Assembly (NCBI GenBank): GCA_963846475.1 | Contig: CAWJVZ010000004.1 | Span: forward strand, 3,658,001-3,722,000 | DNA length: 64,000 nucleotides | Direction: 5' to 3' | Source of the DNA: DASWJZ01 sp963846475 | GTDB lineage: Bacteria > Pseudomonadota > Alphaproteobacteria > Rhizobiales > Afifellaceae | Shown: piece by piece, positions 9,124 to 17,659 of the stretch | Position numbering within the stretch: position 1 is the first letter of the stretch | Layout: each line of letters begins with the position of its first letter | Notes under the pieces: generated by a model | Databases searched by the model: none | Seen by the model: the letters and a program-made list of their open reading frames with translations, nothing else | What the model was told of the DNA's origin: nothing | Position numbers and translations under genes: made by a program

Positions 9124-10254
9124 TCAGTTCTGGAGGAGGCTCGCCTCGGTCTCCGCGAGGCTCGCTTGGAAGAACTGCGTCAGCCGGTCGAAGGGGATCA
9201 GGTCGACGCGGTCGTAGAGATCGACGTGGCCGGCGCCCTCGACCCAGACGAGCTCCTTCGGCTCCGCCGCAAGCTCATAGGCCTTCTCGCTGAACTCCCG
9301 CGAATGGGCCTGGTCGCCCGCGATGAAGAGCAGCGGACGCGGCGAGATCGTCTCGATGTCGTTGAACGGATAGAAGTTCATGAATTTTACGTTGCTGGTG
9401 ACCGTCGGCTTCGTCGTCCGCTCCGGCGAGGCGCCTTCCGGCGTGAACGCGCCGCGCGAGGTGCGATAAAAATCGAAGAACTCGCGCTGGATCGGGTGCG
9501 TGTCGGCGGTCAGCTCCAAATCCGTCCCGCCCGCGACCGCGGGCTCGGCGCCGTCGACCTCCGCCCAGCGCTGCTCGGCGGCGGCGGCGATGATCGCCTT
9601 GCGCTCCTCGACGCTGAGCGAATTCTGCAGCGCGTTCCGGTTCGCGGCGCCCATGTCGTACATGCTCACCGTCGCGATGGCGCGGATGCGCGGATCGATC
9701 TTGGCGGCGCTGATCACAAAGCTGCCGCTGCCGCAGATGCCGATCGCCCCGATGCGGTCGCGGTCGACGAAGTCTTGGCGGCCCAGATAATCCACCGCGG
9801 CGCTGAAGGCCTCCGCGTAAAGGTCCGGCGCGACGGCGTTGCGCGGCTCGCCTTCGCTGCCGCCCCAATAGGGCAGGTCGAGCGACAGGGTGACGAATCC
9901 CTCCTCGGCCATCTTGGTAGCGTAGAGGTTGGCGCTCTGCTCCTTCACGGCGCCCATCGGGTGGCCGACGACGATCGCCGGTGTGTCGACCGAGCGGTCG
10001 AGATCGTTCGGGATGAAGAGGTTGCCGGCGACCGTAGTTCGATACTGGGTCTGGAAGGTGATCGGCTGCACGGTCACGCTGTCGCTGACATAGAAATTGT
10101 CGGCGCCGTGCGACAGATCCTGCGCCCAGGTCATTGCCGGGGTTGCCAACGACATCACGCCGAGCGCGATAGCGCCTGCGCCGGCCATCTTAATCGCGTT
10201 GCAGCGATCGATCGGCAGGGCCGCGTCGATCCGGGTCTTGTCGTGTCGGGTCAT
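9124..10254 (-). CDS. Exported alpha/beta hydrolase (dienelactone-hydrolase-like)
   Basis: 376 residues from ATG 10254; upstream in-frame ATGs lack a ribosome site, while GGAG lies about 10 nt before this one. A signal peptide follows a short basic N-terminus (AIKMAGAGAIALGVMSLATP ... AQ). The mature protein is an alpha/beta hydrolase: an AIVVGHPMG strand-loop, a GICGSGSF nucleophile elbow in which Cys or Ser could act (G-I-C-G-S-G), an acid in LLFIAGDQAHS and a catalytic His in EGAGHVDLYD. This pattern matches the DUF1100/dienelactone-hydrolase-like exported hydrolases often paired with LysR genes. Substrate unknown. Confidence 0.85.
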   Translation of the reverse strand: MTRHDKTRIDAALPIDRCNAIKMAGAGAIALGVMSLATPAMTWAQDLSHGADNFYVSDSVTVQPITFQTQYRTTVAGNLFIPNDLDRSVDTPAIVVGHPMGAVKEQSANLYATKMAEEGFVTLSLDLPYWGGSEGEPRNAVAPDLYAEAFSAAVDYLGRQDFVDRDRIGAIGICGSGSFVISAAKIDPRIRAIATVSMYDMGAANRNALQNSLSVEERKAIIAAAAEQRWAEVDGAEPAVAGGTDLELTADTHPIQREFFDFYRTSRGAFTPEGASPERTTKPTVTSNVKFMNFYPFNDIETISPRPLLFIAGDQAHSREFSEKAYELAAEPKELVWVEGAGHVDLYDRVDLIPFDRLTQFFQASLAETEASLLQN

Positions 10255-10587
10255 AGGTTCGTTCTCCGTTTGGATGAGGCGTGCTGGCTCGCTGGCTGCC
10301 GTTTTCCGGCATCGGCACAGGTCCAACGAGCCGGAACATATGGCCTTCGGGACCGAACGATTATCGGGGATAGTTCGCTTGTCGTCATGAGCCCAGCTCA
10401 TCAATCGCCGGCGCAAGACCGAACAAGCCGCGCGAGGATCGCTGCTCTTGATCGGTTCGGCGCTTCCTCATTCTAGAGGATGGCATGTTCGGGCGATGTT
10501 CGGCATCGAGCATTTTTCCGGAAAACCGAATGGGAACCTGGCCATACGGGAACTGTTTCAACCTGAACATCGCGGCGCGGGGAATGC
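10255..10587. other. Divergent intergenic region, no gene seen
   Basis: This 333-bp gap separates the minus-strand exported hydrolase from the plus-strand dehalogenase-like gene and should hold both promoters. No convincing small ORF, RNA or repeat was found. Short ORFs read through it on both strands, but they have no ribosome site or recognisable protein sequence. Confidence 0.5.
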
Positions 10588-11481
10588 ATGCTTGCAGGCT
10601 TCGAGGTGCACCGGGTCGATACCGGCGAGGCGACCATCCGCGTCCGGATCGGCGGCAGCGGTCCGCCGCTCCTCCTCCTGCACGGCAACCCGCAGACGCA
10701 TCTGATGTGGCACAAGATCGCCCCGCGCCTCGCCGGGCATTTCACAATCGTCGCCGCCGATCTCCGCGGCTATGGCGAGAGCTCAAAGCCGGAAACGACC
10801 GCCGACCACGAGCCCTATTCCAAGCGCGCCATGGCCCGCGATCAGGTCGCCCTCATGCGCCATTTCGGCTTCCAAAAATTCGCGGTCGCCGGCCACGACC
10901 GCGGCGGCCGCTGCGCCTATCGCATGGCGCTCGACCGTCCCGATGTTGTTGAGAAGCTTGCGGTTTTGGACATCCTGCCGACGTGGGAGCACTACCGCCG
11001 CGCCGACCAGCGCTTCGCCATGGCCTATTGGCACTGGTTCTTCCTGCCGCAGCCGTTTCCGCTGCCGGAAAAGCTGATCGGCGGCGATCCCGACTGGTTT
11101 TTCCGCCGTAACTGGCCGGCGGCCGCCGAGCCGCCCGCCTTTTTCGACCCGGAGGCGCTGGAAGACTATCGCCGCGCCTTCCTCGATCCGCGGACGGTGC
11201 ACGCGATCTGCGAGGACTACCGCGCCGGCGCCACCTGCGATTCCCGCCACGACGAAGCGGATTTCGGCAGGCGCAGGATTGCCTGCCCGGTGCTCGTCCT
11301 GTGGGCGGCGGAGGGCATCCTGCCAAAGCTCTACGACACGCTGGAGGTCTGGCGCGGCTGGGCCGACGACGTTCGCGGCGAGCCCCTCGCATGCGGCCAC
11401 TACATGGCGGAGGAGCGGCCCGAGGAGACCGGGCGGGCGCTCCTCGACTTCTTCCTGGCCGGGAAGGAGCCGCCGCGCTGA
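10588..11481 (+). CDS. Alpha/beta hydrolase of the haloacetate (fluoroacetate) dehalogenase type
   Basis: 297 residues. The fluoroacetate dehalogenase active site can be traced: nucleophile D104 followed by R105 and R108 (GHDRGGRCAYR), D128, the halide-pocket pair H149-W150 (YWHWF), Y211 and the general base H271 (ACGHYMAEE). The two arginines bind the carboxylate and the His/Trp/Tyr set cradles fluoride in characterised enzymes of this family. Length fits (about 300). Many paralogues with this signature act on chloroacetate or are untested, so fluoroacetate use is inference. It is a single gene with no visible haloacid transporter beside it. Confidence 0.85.
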   Translation: MLAGFEVHRVDTGEATIRVRIGGSGPPLLLLHGNPQTHLMWHKIAPRLAGHFTIVAADLRGYGESSKPETTADHEPYSKRAMARDQVALMRHFGFQKFAVAGHDRGGRCAYRMALDRPDVVEKLAVLDILPTWEHYRRADQRFAMAYWHWFFLPQPFPLPEKLIGGDPDWFFRRNWPAAAEPPAFFDPEALEDYRRAFLDPRTVHAICEDYRAGATCDSRHDEADFGRRRIACPVLVLWAAEGILPKLYDTLEVWRGWADDVRGEPLACGHYMAEERPEETGRALLDFFLAGKEPPR

Positions 11482-11565
11482 ATGCGGCTTGACGCGTTGC
11501 TCCTCTTTCCGCGCCTGTGATAAGGCAATCGACGCGCGGCAACGCACTTCATTTCGGGGATTCTT

Positions 11566-11868
11566 ATGGCCGAACACACCCCTTCCGGACCTGTCGAGCT
11601 CGGCGCGCCGATGGATTACGCCGAGCACGAGCGGACTTTCCGCGGCTTCGTCGCGCTGACCAAGATCACCGTTCTGGCGACGATCGACTCGCTGCTCGCC
11701 TTGGCGCTCTTCGCCTACGGCGGCGGCGCCGGCTTCTGGCTGGGCGTGCTGCTCCTCCTCATGATGACGATCGGCGTGGCGATCGGCCTTTTCGCCAAGG
11801 GCAGCGTGAAGCCGCTGGTGATCGTGACAATCATCGGGTTCCTGCTTTTCGCCATGTCCGTCGGCTGA
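11566..11868 (+). CDS. aa3-type cytochrome c oxidase subunit IV
   Basis: 100 residues. The N-terminal motif MDYAEHERTFRGFVALTKIT with an adjoining membrane helix is diagnostic for the bacterial aa3 oxidase subunit IV family (PF07835). Three hydrophobic segments are visible (about 37-60, 64-84, 86-98), slightly more than the single helix of the shortest members. It lies 7 nt upstream of pntAA, a gene order conserved in many rhizobia, and is likely co-transcribed with the transhydrogenase. Confidence 0.9.
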   Translation: MAEHTPSGPVELGAPMDYAEHERTFRGFVALTKITVLATIDSLLALALFAYGGGAGFWLGVLLLLMMTIGVAIGLFAKGSVKPLVIVTIIGFLLFAMSVG

Positions 11869-11875
11869 TCGGCCG

Positions 11876-13024
11876 ATGCGGATCGCCGTTCTCCGGGAAG
11901 ACCCCGCCGTCGAGCCGCGGGTCGCGGCGACCCCCGAGACCGTAAAAAAATTCGCCGCCGCCGGCGCCAGTGTCGTCGTCGAGGCGGGGGCCGGATCGGC
12001 GGCGGGCATCTCCGACGAGCAATACCGGAATGCCGGCGCCACCATCGCCGGACCCGGCGAGGCGCGGCACGACGCCGACCTGGTCCTGAAGGTGCGACGC
12101 CCGGAGAGCGTCGACGGCTTCAGGCGCGGTGCGGCGATCGTCGCGCTGATGGACCCCTACGGCAACGAGGCGGCGCTACGCCGGCTGGCCGATGCCGGCC
12201 TCGCCGCCTTCTCGCTGGAGCTGATCCCGCGCATCACCCGCGCCCAGGTGATGGACGTGCTGTCGAGCCAGGCCAACCTCGCCGGCTACCAGGCGGTGAT
12301 CGAGGCGGCGGCGGCGTTCGGCCGCGCCATGCCGATGATGATGACGGCGGCCGGCACGGTGCCGGCGGCGCGCGTTTTCGTCATGGGCGCCGGCGTCGCC
12401 GGGCTGCAGGCGGTCGCCACGGCGCGCCGGCTCGGCGCCGTCGTCTCCGCCACCGACGTGCGGCCGGCGGCGAAGGAGCAGGTCGCCTCGCTTGGGGCAA
12501 AATTCATCGCCGTGGAGGACGAGGAGTTCAAGGCGGCCGAGACGGCGGGCGGCTATGCCAAGGAGATGTCGAGCGGCTACCAGGCCAAGCAGGCGGCGCT
12601 CGTCGCGGAGCATATCGCCAAGCAGGACATCGTCATCACCACGGCGCTGATCCCCGGCCGCCCGGCGCCGAAGCTGATCTCCCGCGACATGGTCGCCTCC
12701 ATGGCCGACGGCTCGGTCATCGTCGACCTCGCGGTGGAGCGCGGCGGCAATGTCGAGGGCGCCATACCGGGCGAGGTCGCTAAAGTGGGCGGCGTCACCA
12801 TCATCGGCCATCTCAACATGGCGGGCCGCATCGCCTCCTCCTCCTCCGCGCTGCTTGCCCGCAACATCTTTGCCTTTGTCGAGCCGATGATCGACAAGGA
12901 TACGAAAGAGCTCAGCATCAAGCGCGACGCCGAGATCGTCGCGGCCACGCTGCTGACGGCCGACGGGGCGGTCGTGCACCCGCAATTCGCGCCGAAGCCG
13001 GCGGCCGGCGAGGGAGGTTTTTGA
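11876..13024 (+). CDS. pntAA: NAD(P) transhydrogenase subunit alpha, part 1
   Basis: 382 residues. This is the soluble NAD(H)-binding domain I of proton-translocating transhydrogenase: N-terminal AVLREDPAVEPRVAATPETV, a Rossmann dinucleotide site (VFVMGAGVAGLQAVATARRL, about 165-185) and the mobile-loop region with KLISRDMVASMADGSVIVDL. It transfers hydride between NADH and NADP+ together with PntAB and PntB at the inner membrane, coupling to the proton gradient. Its stop overlaps the pntAB start (ATGA at 13021-13025 region), so subunit production is coupled. Confidence 0.97.
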   Translation: MRIAVLREDPAVEPRVAATPETVKKFAAAGASVVVEAGAGSAAGISDEQYRNAGATIAGPGEARHDADLVLKVRRPESVDGFRRGAAIVALMDPYGNEAALRRLADAGLAAFSLELIPRITRAQVMDVLSSQANLAGYQAVIEAAAAFGRAMPMMMTAAGTVPAARVFVMGAGVAGLQAVATARRLGAVVSATDVRPAAKEQVASLGAKFIAVEDEEFKAAETAGGYAKEMSSGYQAKQAALVAEHIAKQDIVITTALIPGRPAPKLISRDMVASMADGSVIVDLAVERGGNVEGAIPGEVAKVGGVTIIGHLNMAGRIASSSSALLARNIFAFVEPMIDKDTKELSIKRDAEIVAATLLTADGAVVHPQFAPKPAAGEGGF

Positions 13025-13500
13025 TGGAGAACGACGCGGTCAGCCAGGCTGCGGAGCGGGCCGAAGCCGCCGCCCAGCGAGCCGCCGATGCGGCCGACCA
13101 GGCGCGCATCGCGGCGGACCAGGCGGCGGAGCTCGCGCTCGGCGGCGACGGCATGCTCGACGCGGCCGGGGCAGCCGCCCACGCGGCGACGGGCGGCGCC
13201 ATCGACCCCTTCGTCTTCCGCCTCTCCATCTTCGTGCTGGCGATTTTTGTCGGCTATTACGTCGTGTGGTCGGTCACCCCGGCGCTTCACACGCCGCTGA
13301 TGAGCGTCACCAACGCCATTTCCTCCGTCATTGTCGTCGGCGCGCTGCTCGCGGTCGGCGTTCCCCTGACCGGCGAGGGCACGGGGCTCGCCCGCCTGTT
13401 CGGCTTCCTCGCTCTGATGCTTGCCAGCGTGAACATCTTTGGCGGCTTCCTGGTCACCCAGCGCATGCTGGCGATGTACAAGCGCAAGGAGCGCGCATGA
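13024..13500 (+). CDS. pntAB: NAD(P) transhydrogenase subunit alpha, part 2, with an Ala-rich N-terminal extension
   Basis: 158 residues from ATG 13024. The C-terminal 100 residues are the four-helix membrane part of the alpha subunit (IDPFVFRLSIFVLAIFVGYY ... VWSVTPALHTPLMSVTNAIS). The first about 60 residues form a charged, Ala-rich predicted coiled coil (AERAEAAAQRAADAADQAR), longer than in most homologues of about 100-140 residues. It starts in an overlap with pntAA. Its stop is overlapped by the ATG of the MNT gene, not by pntB as in a standard pnt operon. Confidence 0.95.
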   Translation: MENDAVSQAAERAEAAAQRAADAADQARIAADQAAELALGGDGMLDAAGAAAHAATGGAIDPFVFRLSIFVLAIFVGYYVVWSVTPALHTPLMSVTNAISSVIVVGALLAVGVPLTGEGTGLARLFGFLALMLASVNIFGGFLVTQRMLAMYKRKERA

Positions 13501-13799
13501 CGGTCGACCGGGGTCGCGTGCTTGAAGCGCTCCGCAGCAAGCGCGATGAGATCGAGCAGCGCTATGGCGTCCGTATGATCGGTATCGTCGGATCCGTCGC
13601 ACGCGGCGAGGCGACTGAGGAAAGCGACGTGGACGTGATCGTCGATGTAACCGGCCGTCCATCGCTTTTTTCGCTTAGCCGGGCCGAGCGGGATTTGGCG
13701 GAGGCTGTTGGGCTGGGGCTCCCCGTGGAGATAGTGCTTCGCGAGGGTATGCGCCCCAGCGGTCGCGCCCTCATCGAGCGTGATCTCATTCCGCTCTGA
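13497..13799 (+). CDS. Minimal nucleotidyltransferase (MNT) antitoxin
   Basis: 100 residues. The polymerase-beta-like nucleotidyltransferase signature GSX10DXD is exact: G32-S33, then D44 and D46 (GSVARGEATEESDVD), with E78 in the strand PVEIV as the third acidic residue. In characterised MntA-HepT pairs this enzyme AMPylates the HEPN toxin to neutralise it. It is coupled upstream to pntAB by ATGA and downstream to the HEPN gene by TGATG. Its position between pntAB and pntB is unusual and suggests insertion into the operon. The order antitoxin then toxin fits the family. Confidence 0.92.
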   Translation: MTVDRGRVLEALRSKRDEIEQRYGVRMIGIVGSVARGEATEESDVDVIVDVTGRPSLFSLSRAERDLAEAVGLGLPVEIVLREGMRPSGRALIERDLIPL

Positions 13800-14143
13800 T
13801 GGATGAGTTCGACCGTGCATGGCTCACCGACATGCTGGACCATGCCGACTTGGCCGTCGAATTGTTGGGCGCGCGGGATGCGGACGCACTCGAGGCCGAC
13901 GTCAGGACCTTGTTTGCAGTCAGCTATGCCCTTCAGACGATTGGTGAAGCTGCCTCCCATGTGTCGCGACGGTGTCAGGCTTCGCTTCCAGAAGTCCCCT
14001 GGGAGGATGTCATTGGAATGCGGCATCGCCTCGTTCACGGTTACCGTACCAGGAGCGCGCTCGTGATCGCAGAAACCGTTCGCGAGCATTTGCCAACTCT
14101 GATCGCCACCTTGCGCCGCGCTCTGGAGGACAGCACGCCATGA
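13799..14143 (+). CDS. HEPN domain toxin (DUF86/HepT family)
   Basis: 114 residues, all-helical. The RNase motif RX4HXY is intact as R75, H80 and Y82 (RHRLVHGY), preceded by the typical WEDVIGM segment. In studied HepT proteins the Arg/His pair cuts RNA and the Tyr is the site AMPylated by the partner MNT enzyme, so both activity and control appear intact. It overlaps the MNT gene by 1 nt and pntB by 4 nt. The strong ribosome site of pntB (GGAGGA, about 10 nt before its ATG) lies inside the C-terminal codons of this gene. Confidence 0.92.
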   Translation: MDEFDRAWLTDMLDHADLAVELLGARDADALEADVRTLFAVSYALQTIGEAASHVSRRCQASLPEVPWEDVIGMRHRLVHGYRTRSALVIAETVREHLPTLIATLRRALEDSTP

Positions 14144-15537
14144 GCGCCAGCGTCACCGCCCTTCTCTACCTCGTCTCCGGGATCCTGTTCATCCTGGCGC
14201 TGCGCGGCCTGTCGCATCCGGTGACGAGCCGGCGCGGCAACCAGCTCGGCATGGCCGGAATGGCCATCGCCGTGCTCACCACTTTGTTCGGCAGCCCGCC
14301 CGACGGCATTTTCGGCTGGCTCCTGCTGATCCTCGCGCTTGGGCTCGGCGGCGCCGTCGGCGCAGTGGTGGCGCGGCGCATTCCGATGACGGCGATGCCG
14401 CAGCTCGTCGCCGCGTTCCACTCGCTCGTCGGCATGGCCGCCGTGCTCGTCGCCGCGGCAGCCCTCTACGCCCCCCAGGCCTTCGGCATCGGCGTGCAGG
14501 GCGATATTCACGGCGCCAGCCTCGTCGAGATGACCCTCGGCGCGGCGATCGGCGCCGTCACCTTCACCGGCTCCGTCATCGCCTTTCTAAAACTCGACGG
14601 GCGGATGAGCGGCAAGCCGATCCTCCTGCCCGCCCGGCATATCGTGAATGCAGGGCTCGCGGTGCTGCTCGTGCTCCTCATTGTGGTCTTCGTCAGGACC
14701 GAGAGCCACCTGGTTTTTTGGCTGATCGCGCTGACCAGCTTCGTGCTCGGCGGCCTCATCATCGTGCCGATCGGCGGCGCCGACATGCCGGTCGTCATCT
14801 CGATGCTGAACTCCTATTCCGGCTGGGCGGCCGCCGGCATCGGATTCACGCTCGGCAACACGGCGCTGATCATCACCGGCGCGCTGGTCGGCTCGTCGGG
14901 CGCCATCCTCTCCTACATCATGTGCAAAGGGATGAACCGCTCCTTCGTCTCCGTCATTCTGGGCGGTTTCGGCGGCGAGACGACCGGCCCCGCGCAGGAC
15001 CTCGGCGACCGCACGGTCAAGCAGGGCTCGGCGGAGGACGCCGCCTTCCTGATGAAGAATTCGTCGCGCGTCATCGTGGTGCCCGGCTACGGCATGGCCG
15101 TGGCGCAGGCGCAGCACGCGCTCCGCGAGATGGCCGACAAGCTGAAGGCGCACGGCGTCGAGGTGAAATACGCCATCCACCCGGTAGCCGGCCGCATGCC
15201 CGGCCACATGAACGTGCTGCTGGCTGAGGCGAACGTGCCGTATGACGAGGTGTTCGAGCTCGACGACATCAACTCGGAATTCGCCCAGACCGACGTCGCC
15301 TACGTCATCGGCGCCAACGACGTCACCAACCCCGCCGCGCGCGACGACCCATCCTCGCCGATCTACGGCATGCCCATCCTCGACGTCGACAAGGCGGCGA
15401 CCGTCCTCTTCATCAAGCGCTCGCTCGCCTCCGGCTACGCCGGCATCGACAACACCCTCTTTTACAAGCCCAACACGATGATGCTCTTCGCCGACGCCAA
15501 GAAGATGACGGAAAATATCGTCAAGGCGCTGGATTGA
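14140..15537 (+). CDS. pntB: NAD(P) transhydrogenase subunit beta
   Basis: 465 residues, the standard length. The N-terminal two thirds hold eight or nine membrane helices forming the proton channel; the C-terminal domain (about 285-465) is the NADP(H)-binding domain III with VIVVPGYGMAVAQAQHAL and the YVIGANDVTNPAAR segment. The start ATG at 14140 overlaps the HEPN toxin stop. It completes the transhydrogenase encoded by pntAA-pntAB, although two foreign genes separate it from them. Confidence 0.97.
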   Translation: MSASVTALLYLVSGILFILALRGLSHPVTSRRGNQLGMAGMAIAVLTTLFGSPPDGIFGWLLLILALGLGGAVGAVVARRIPMTAMPQLVAAFHSLVGMAAVLVAAAALYAPQAFGIGVQGDIHGASLVEMTLGAAIGAVTFTGSVIAFLKLDGRMSGKPILLPARHIVNAGLAVLLVLLIVVFVRTESHLVFWLIALTSFVLGGLIIVPIGGADMPVVISMLNSYSGWAAAGIGFTLGNTALIITGALVGSSGAILSYIMCKGMNRSFVSVILGGFGGETTGPAQDLGDRTVKQGSAEDAAFLMKNSSRVIVVPGYGMAVAQAQHALREMADKLKAHGVEVKYAIHPVAGRMPGHMNVLLAEANVPYDEVFELDDINSEFAQTDVAYVIGANDVTNPAARDDPSSPIYGMPILDVDKAATVLFIKRSLASGYAGIDNTLFYKPNTMMLFADAKKMTENIVKALD

Positions 15538-15553
15538 GCTTGGACGTAAACTC

Positions 15554-16411
15554 GTGCGCCACCCCTTCCTGAGGGCGGTCGGGTTGATGATCGCGCTGAT
15601 CGTCACGGCCTATCTCGCCGCAATCGCCTATCTCTTCGTCTTCCAGCGCGACTACGTCTTCAGGCCGGGCGGGGCGCTGGCGCAGCCGGCTGAGCTCGGA
15701 CTTCCCGGCGTCGAGGTGCTGGAATTCCGCATGGCCGACGGTACCGTGCTGACCGGCTGGCATGCGGATCCCGCGCCGGGGCTTCCCTCGGTGCTCTACT
15801 TCCACGGCAATGCCGGGAATCTTTCTGACCGGGCCGACCGCTTCAAGGAAATCCTCGCCTCCGGCTTCGGGCTGACGGCCGTCAGCTATCGCGGCTTTGC
15901 CGGGAGCGGCGGCGAGCCGAGCGAGGCCGCGCTCTTCGCCGACGCGCTGGAGATTTTCGATTGGCTGGCGCTCCGCAACGACGACATCGTCATTCACGGC
16001 GAGTCGCTCGGCTCCGGCATCGCGACCCATGTCGCCGCAGAGCGGCGCGCGCGGGCACTGATCCTGGAGGCGCCCTACACCGCCGCCCTCGATATCGCCG
16101 CCGCCACCTATCCCTGGGTGCCGGTCGCCTACCTCATGCATGATCCGTTCCTGACGCGCGACCACATCAAGCGCGTCGAGGAGCCGGTGCTCATCCTGCA
16201 CGGCACGGCGGATGCGGTAGTTCCGGTCGAGCACGGAAGGCGCCTCTTCGAATCGGCCGGCGCCCCGAAGCAGCTCGCCATCATCGACGGCGCCGGCCAC
16301 AGCGACCTGTGGGAACGCGGCCTTTGGCCGGCGGTTCTGGAATTCCTGACGACGACGGCCGCCGCTCAGCCGGCAGCGGAGGTGCGCCGCATGCCGTCCT
16401 TCGCCGGCTGA
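15554..16411 (+). CDS. Membrane-anchored alpha/beta hydrolase (BEM46-like)
   Basis: 285 residues from GTG 15554. An N-terminal signal anchor (residues 7-28) precedes an alpha/beta hydrolase: the oxyanion region LYFHGNAGNL (about 82), nucleophile Ser in HGESLGSG (about 155), an acid in HGTADAVVP (about 218) and His in GAGHSDLW (about 252). The pattern fits the BEM46/YfhR group of serine hydrolases with unknown physiological substrate. It starts 16 nt after pntB and may be read from the same transcript. Its last 46 nt overlap the convergent TPR gene. Confidence 0.85.
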   Translation: MRHPFLRAVGLMIALIVTAYLAAIAYLFVFQRDYVFRPGGALAQPAELGLPGVEVLEFRMADGTVLTGWHADPAPGLPSVLYFHGNAGNLSDRADRFKEILASGFGLTAVSYRGFAGSGGEPSEAALFADALEIFDWLALRNDDIVIHGESLGSGIATHVAAERRARALILEAPYTAALDIAAATYPWVPVAYLMHDPFLTRDHIKRVEEPVLILHGTADAVVPVEHGRRLFESAGAPKQLAIIDGAGHSDLWERGLWPAVLEFLTTTAAAQPAAEVRRMPSFAG

Positions 16412-17202
16412 TAGGACGGATTGAGGCTGGAAGCCCGCGCGAAGGCGGCGAAAGCCTTCTCCCGGTCGCCGAGCTGCTCCAATGCGAGGCCCTGGTTCGT
16501 CCAGGCCTGGAAGCTGGAGCGGTCGCGCTTCACCGCCTCGTTGAAGTCGTCCAGCGCGTTCTTCGCATCGCCGAGCGCCAGATACGACAGACCGCGACCG
16601 TCGTAAGGCTCAGCCGACATGGGCGAGAGGCCGATCGCCGTGGTAAAATCCTCGATGGCGGTCTGGTGCTGGCCCTGCGCCTGGTAGACGAGCCCGCGGT
16701 TGTGGAAGGCCTGCGCGTCGCTCGGCGCGCTGGCAATCGCCGCATTGTAGTCGGCGAGCGCCTCGGCCAGCCGGCCCTGCTGGCGATAGATGTTGCCGCG
16801 GCCGATATAGGCGACCGCGTAGGTCGGGTCGGCCTGGATCGCCCGGTTGTAATCGGCGAAGGCAAGGTCGATTTGCCCGTTGCGGCGCTCGACCAGCGCG
16901 CGGTTGGCGTAGGCGCGGCTGAAGCTCGGATCGAGCGCGATGGCCTGGTCGAAATCGGCGATCGCCTCCTTGTAGAGGCCGGCGCGTCCGTACGCCGAGC
17001 CGCGGACATTGTAGGCCTCCGCGTTGTTCGGGTCGCGCGCGATTACGGCGGTAAGCGAATCGATATTCGCTTCCGACGCGGTCTCCGGATCGACGGCAGC
17101 CGGCATGGTCGCCGTCGGCGTCTGGCAGGAAGCGAGCACCAGCACCAGCGGGGCGGCGAGCCAGGCATGGCGAAACCAGGAGGAGTCCGCGCGCATTTTC
17201 AT
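16366..17202 (-). CDS. TPR-repeat lipoprotein (NlpI-like)
   Basis: 278 residues with a lipoprotein signal peptide (lipobox LASC, C26). Residues 45-270 are six or seven tetratricopeptide repeats, each with the A-Y/F-x2-R-G and A-I-x-D-F/Y-N-x-A-I pattern (DFDQAIALDPSFSRAYANRA is one boundary). It probably sits on the inner face of the outer membrane or periplasmic side and scaffolds protein complexes, as NlpI does for peptidoglycan hydrolases; the specific partner here is unknown. The 3' end overlaps the convergent hydrolase gene. Confidence 0.88.
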   Translation of the reverse strand: MKMRADSSWFRHAWLAAPLVLVLASCQTPTATMPAAVDPETASEANIDSLTAVIARDPNNAEAYNVRGSAYGRAGLYKEAIADFDQAIALDPSFSRAYANRALVERRNGQIDLAFADYNRAIQADPTYAVAYIGRGNIYRQQGRLAEALADYNAAIASAPSDAQAFHNRGLVYQAQGQHQTAIEDFTTAIGLSPMSAEPYDGRGLSYLALGDAKNALDDFNEAVKRDRSSFQAWTNQGLALEQLGDREKAFAAFARASSLNPSYQPAKDGMRRTSAAG

Positions 17203-17278
17203 GTTCCCGTGGCCGGGGCGGCCGAGTGCGCCGGCAGGGATCCGGCGGGAGCTTTGTCTTGAGGCGACAATGATGAAA

Positions 17279-17509
17279 TCAGTGGGCGGCGCGGCGCTTC
17301 ATCGGAAGCAGCCCCTCGCGCTGAGCATGCTTGCGGGCCAGCTTGCGAGCGCGGCGTAGCCCCTCCGCCCTTTCCCGCGCCCTTCTTTCGGAGGGCTTCT
17401 CGTAATGATCGCGGAGCTTCATCTCGCGAAAAATGCCTTCGCGCTGCATCTTCTTCTTCAGCGCCTTCAGCGCCTGGTCGACATTGTTGTCCCTGACGAT
17501 AACCTGCAC
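17279..17509 (-). CDS. rpsU: 30S ribosomal protein S21
   Basis: 76 residues starting MQVIVRDNNVDQALKALKKK, with the conserved GIFREMKLRDHYEKPSERRA core and the very basic C-terminal tail typical of alphaproteobacterial bS21. It binds the platform of the 30S subunit near the anti-Shine-Dalgarno helix. It is monocistronic, with gaps of 76 and 150 bp to its neighbours. Confidence 0.97.
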   Translation of the reverse strand: MQVIVRDNNVDQALKALKKKMQREGIFREMKLRDHYEKPSERRARERAEGLRRARKLARKHAQREGLLPMKRRAAH

Positions 17510-17659
17510 GTGCTCCCGATCCTTTCTGGGCCTCTAGCGACCCCGCCTGAGCCAAAACTTCCGCTTCGGAGAGCCGATGCTCGCCGCCTGACGCACGATA
17601 CTCCAGAGTGACTGATCGCCTCGCGCCGCCTGGGCGCGACAAGGCGGCTGCGTATACTG

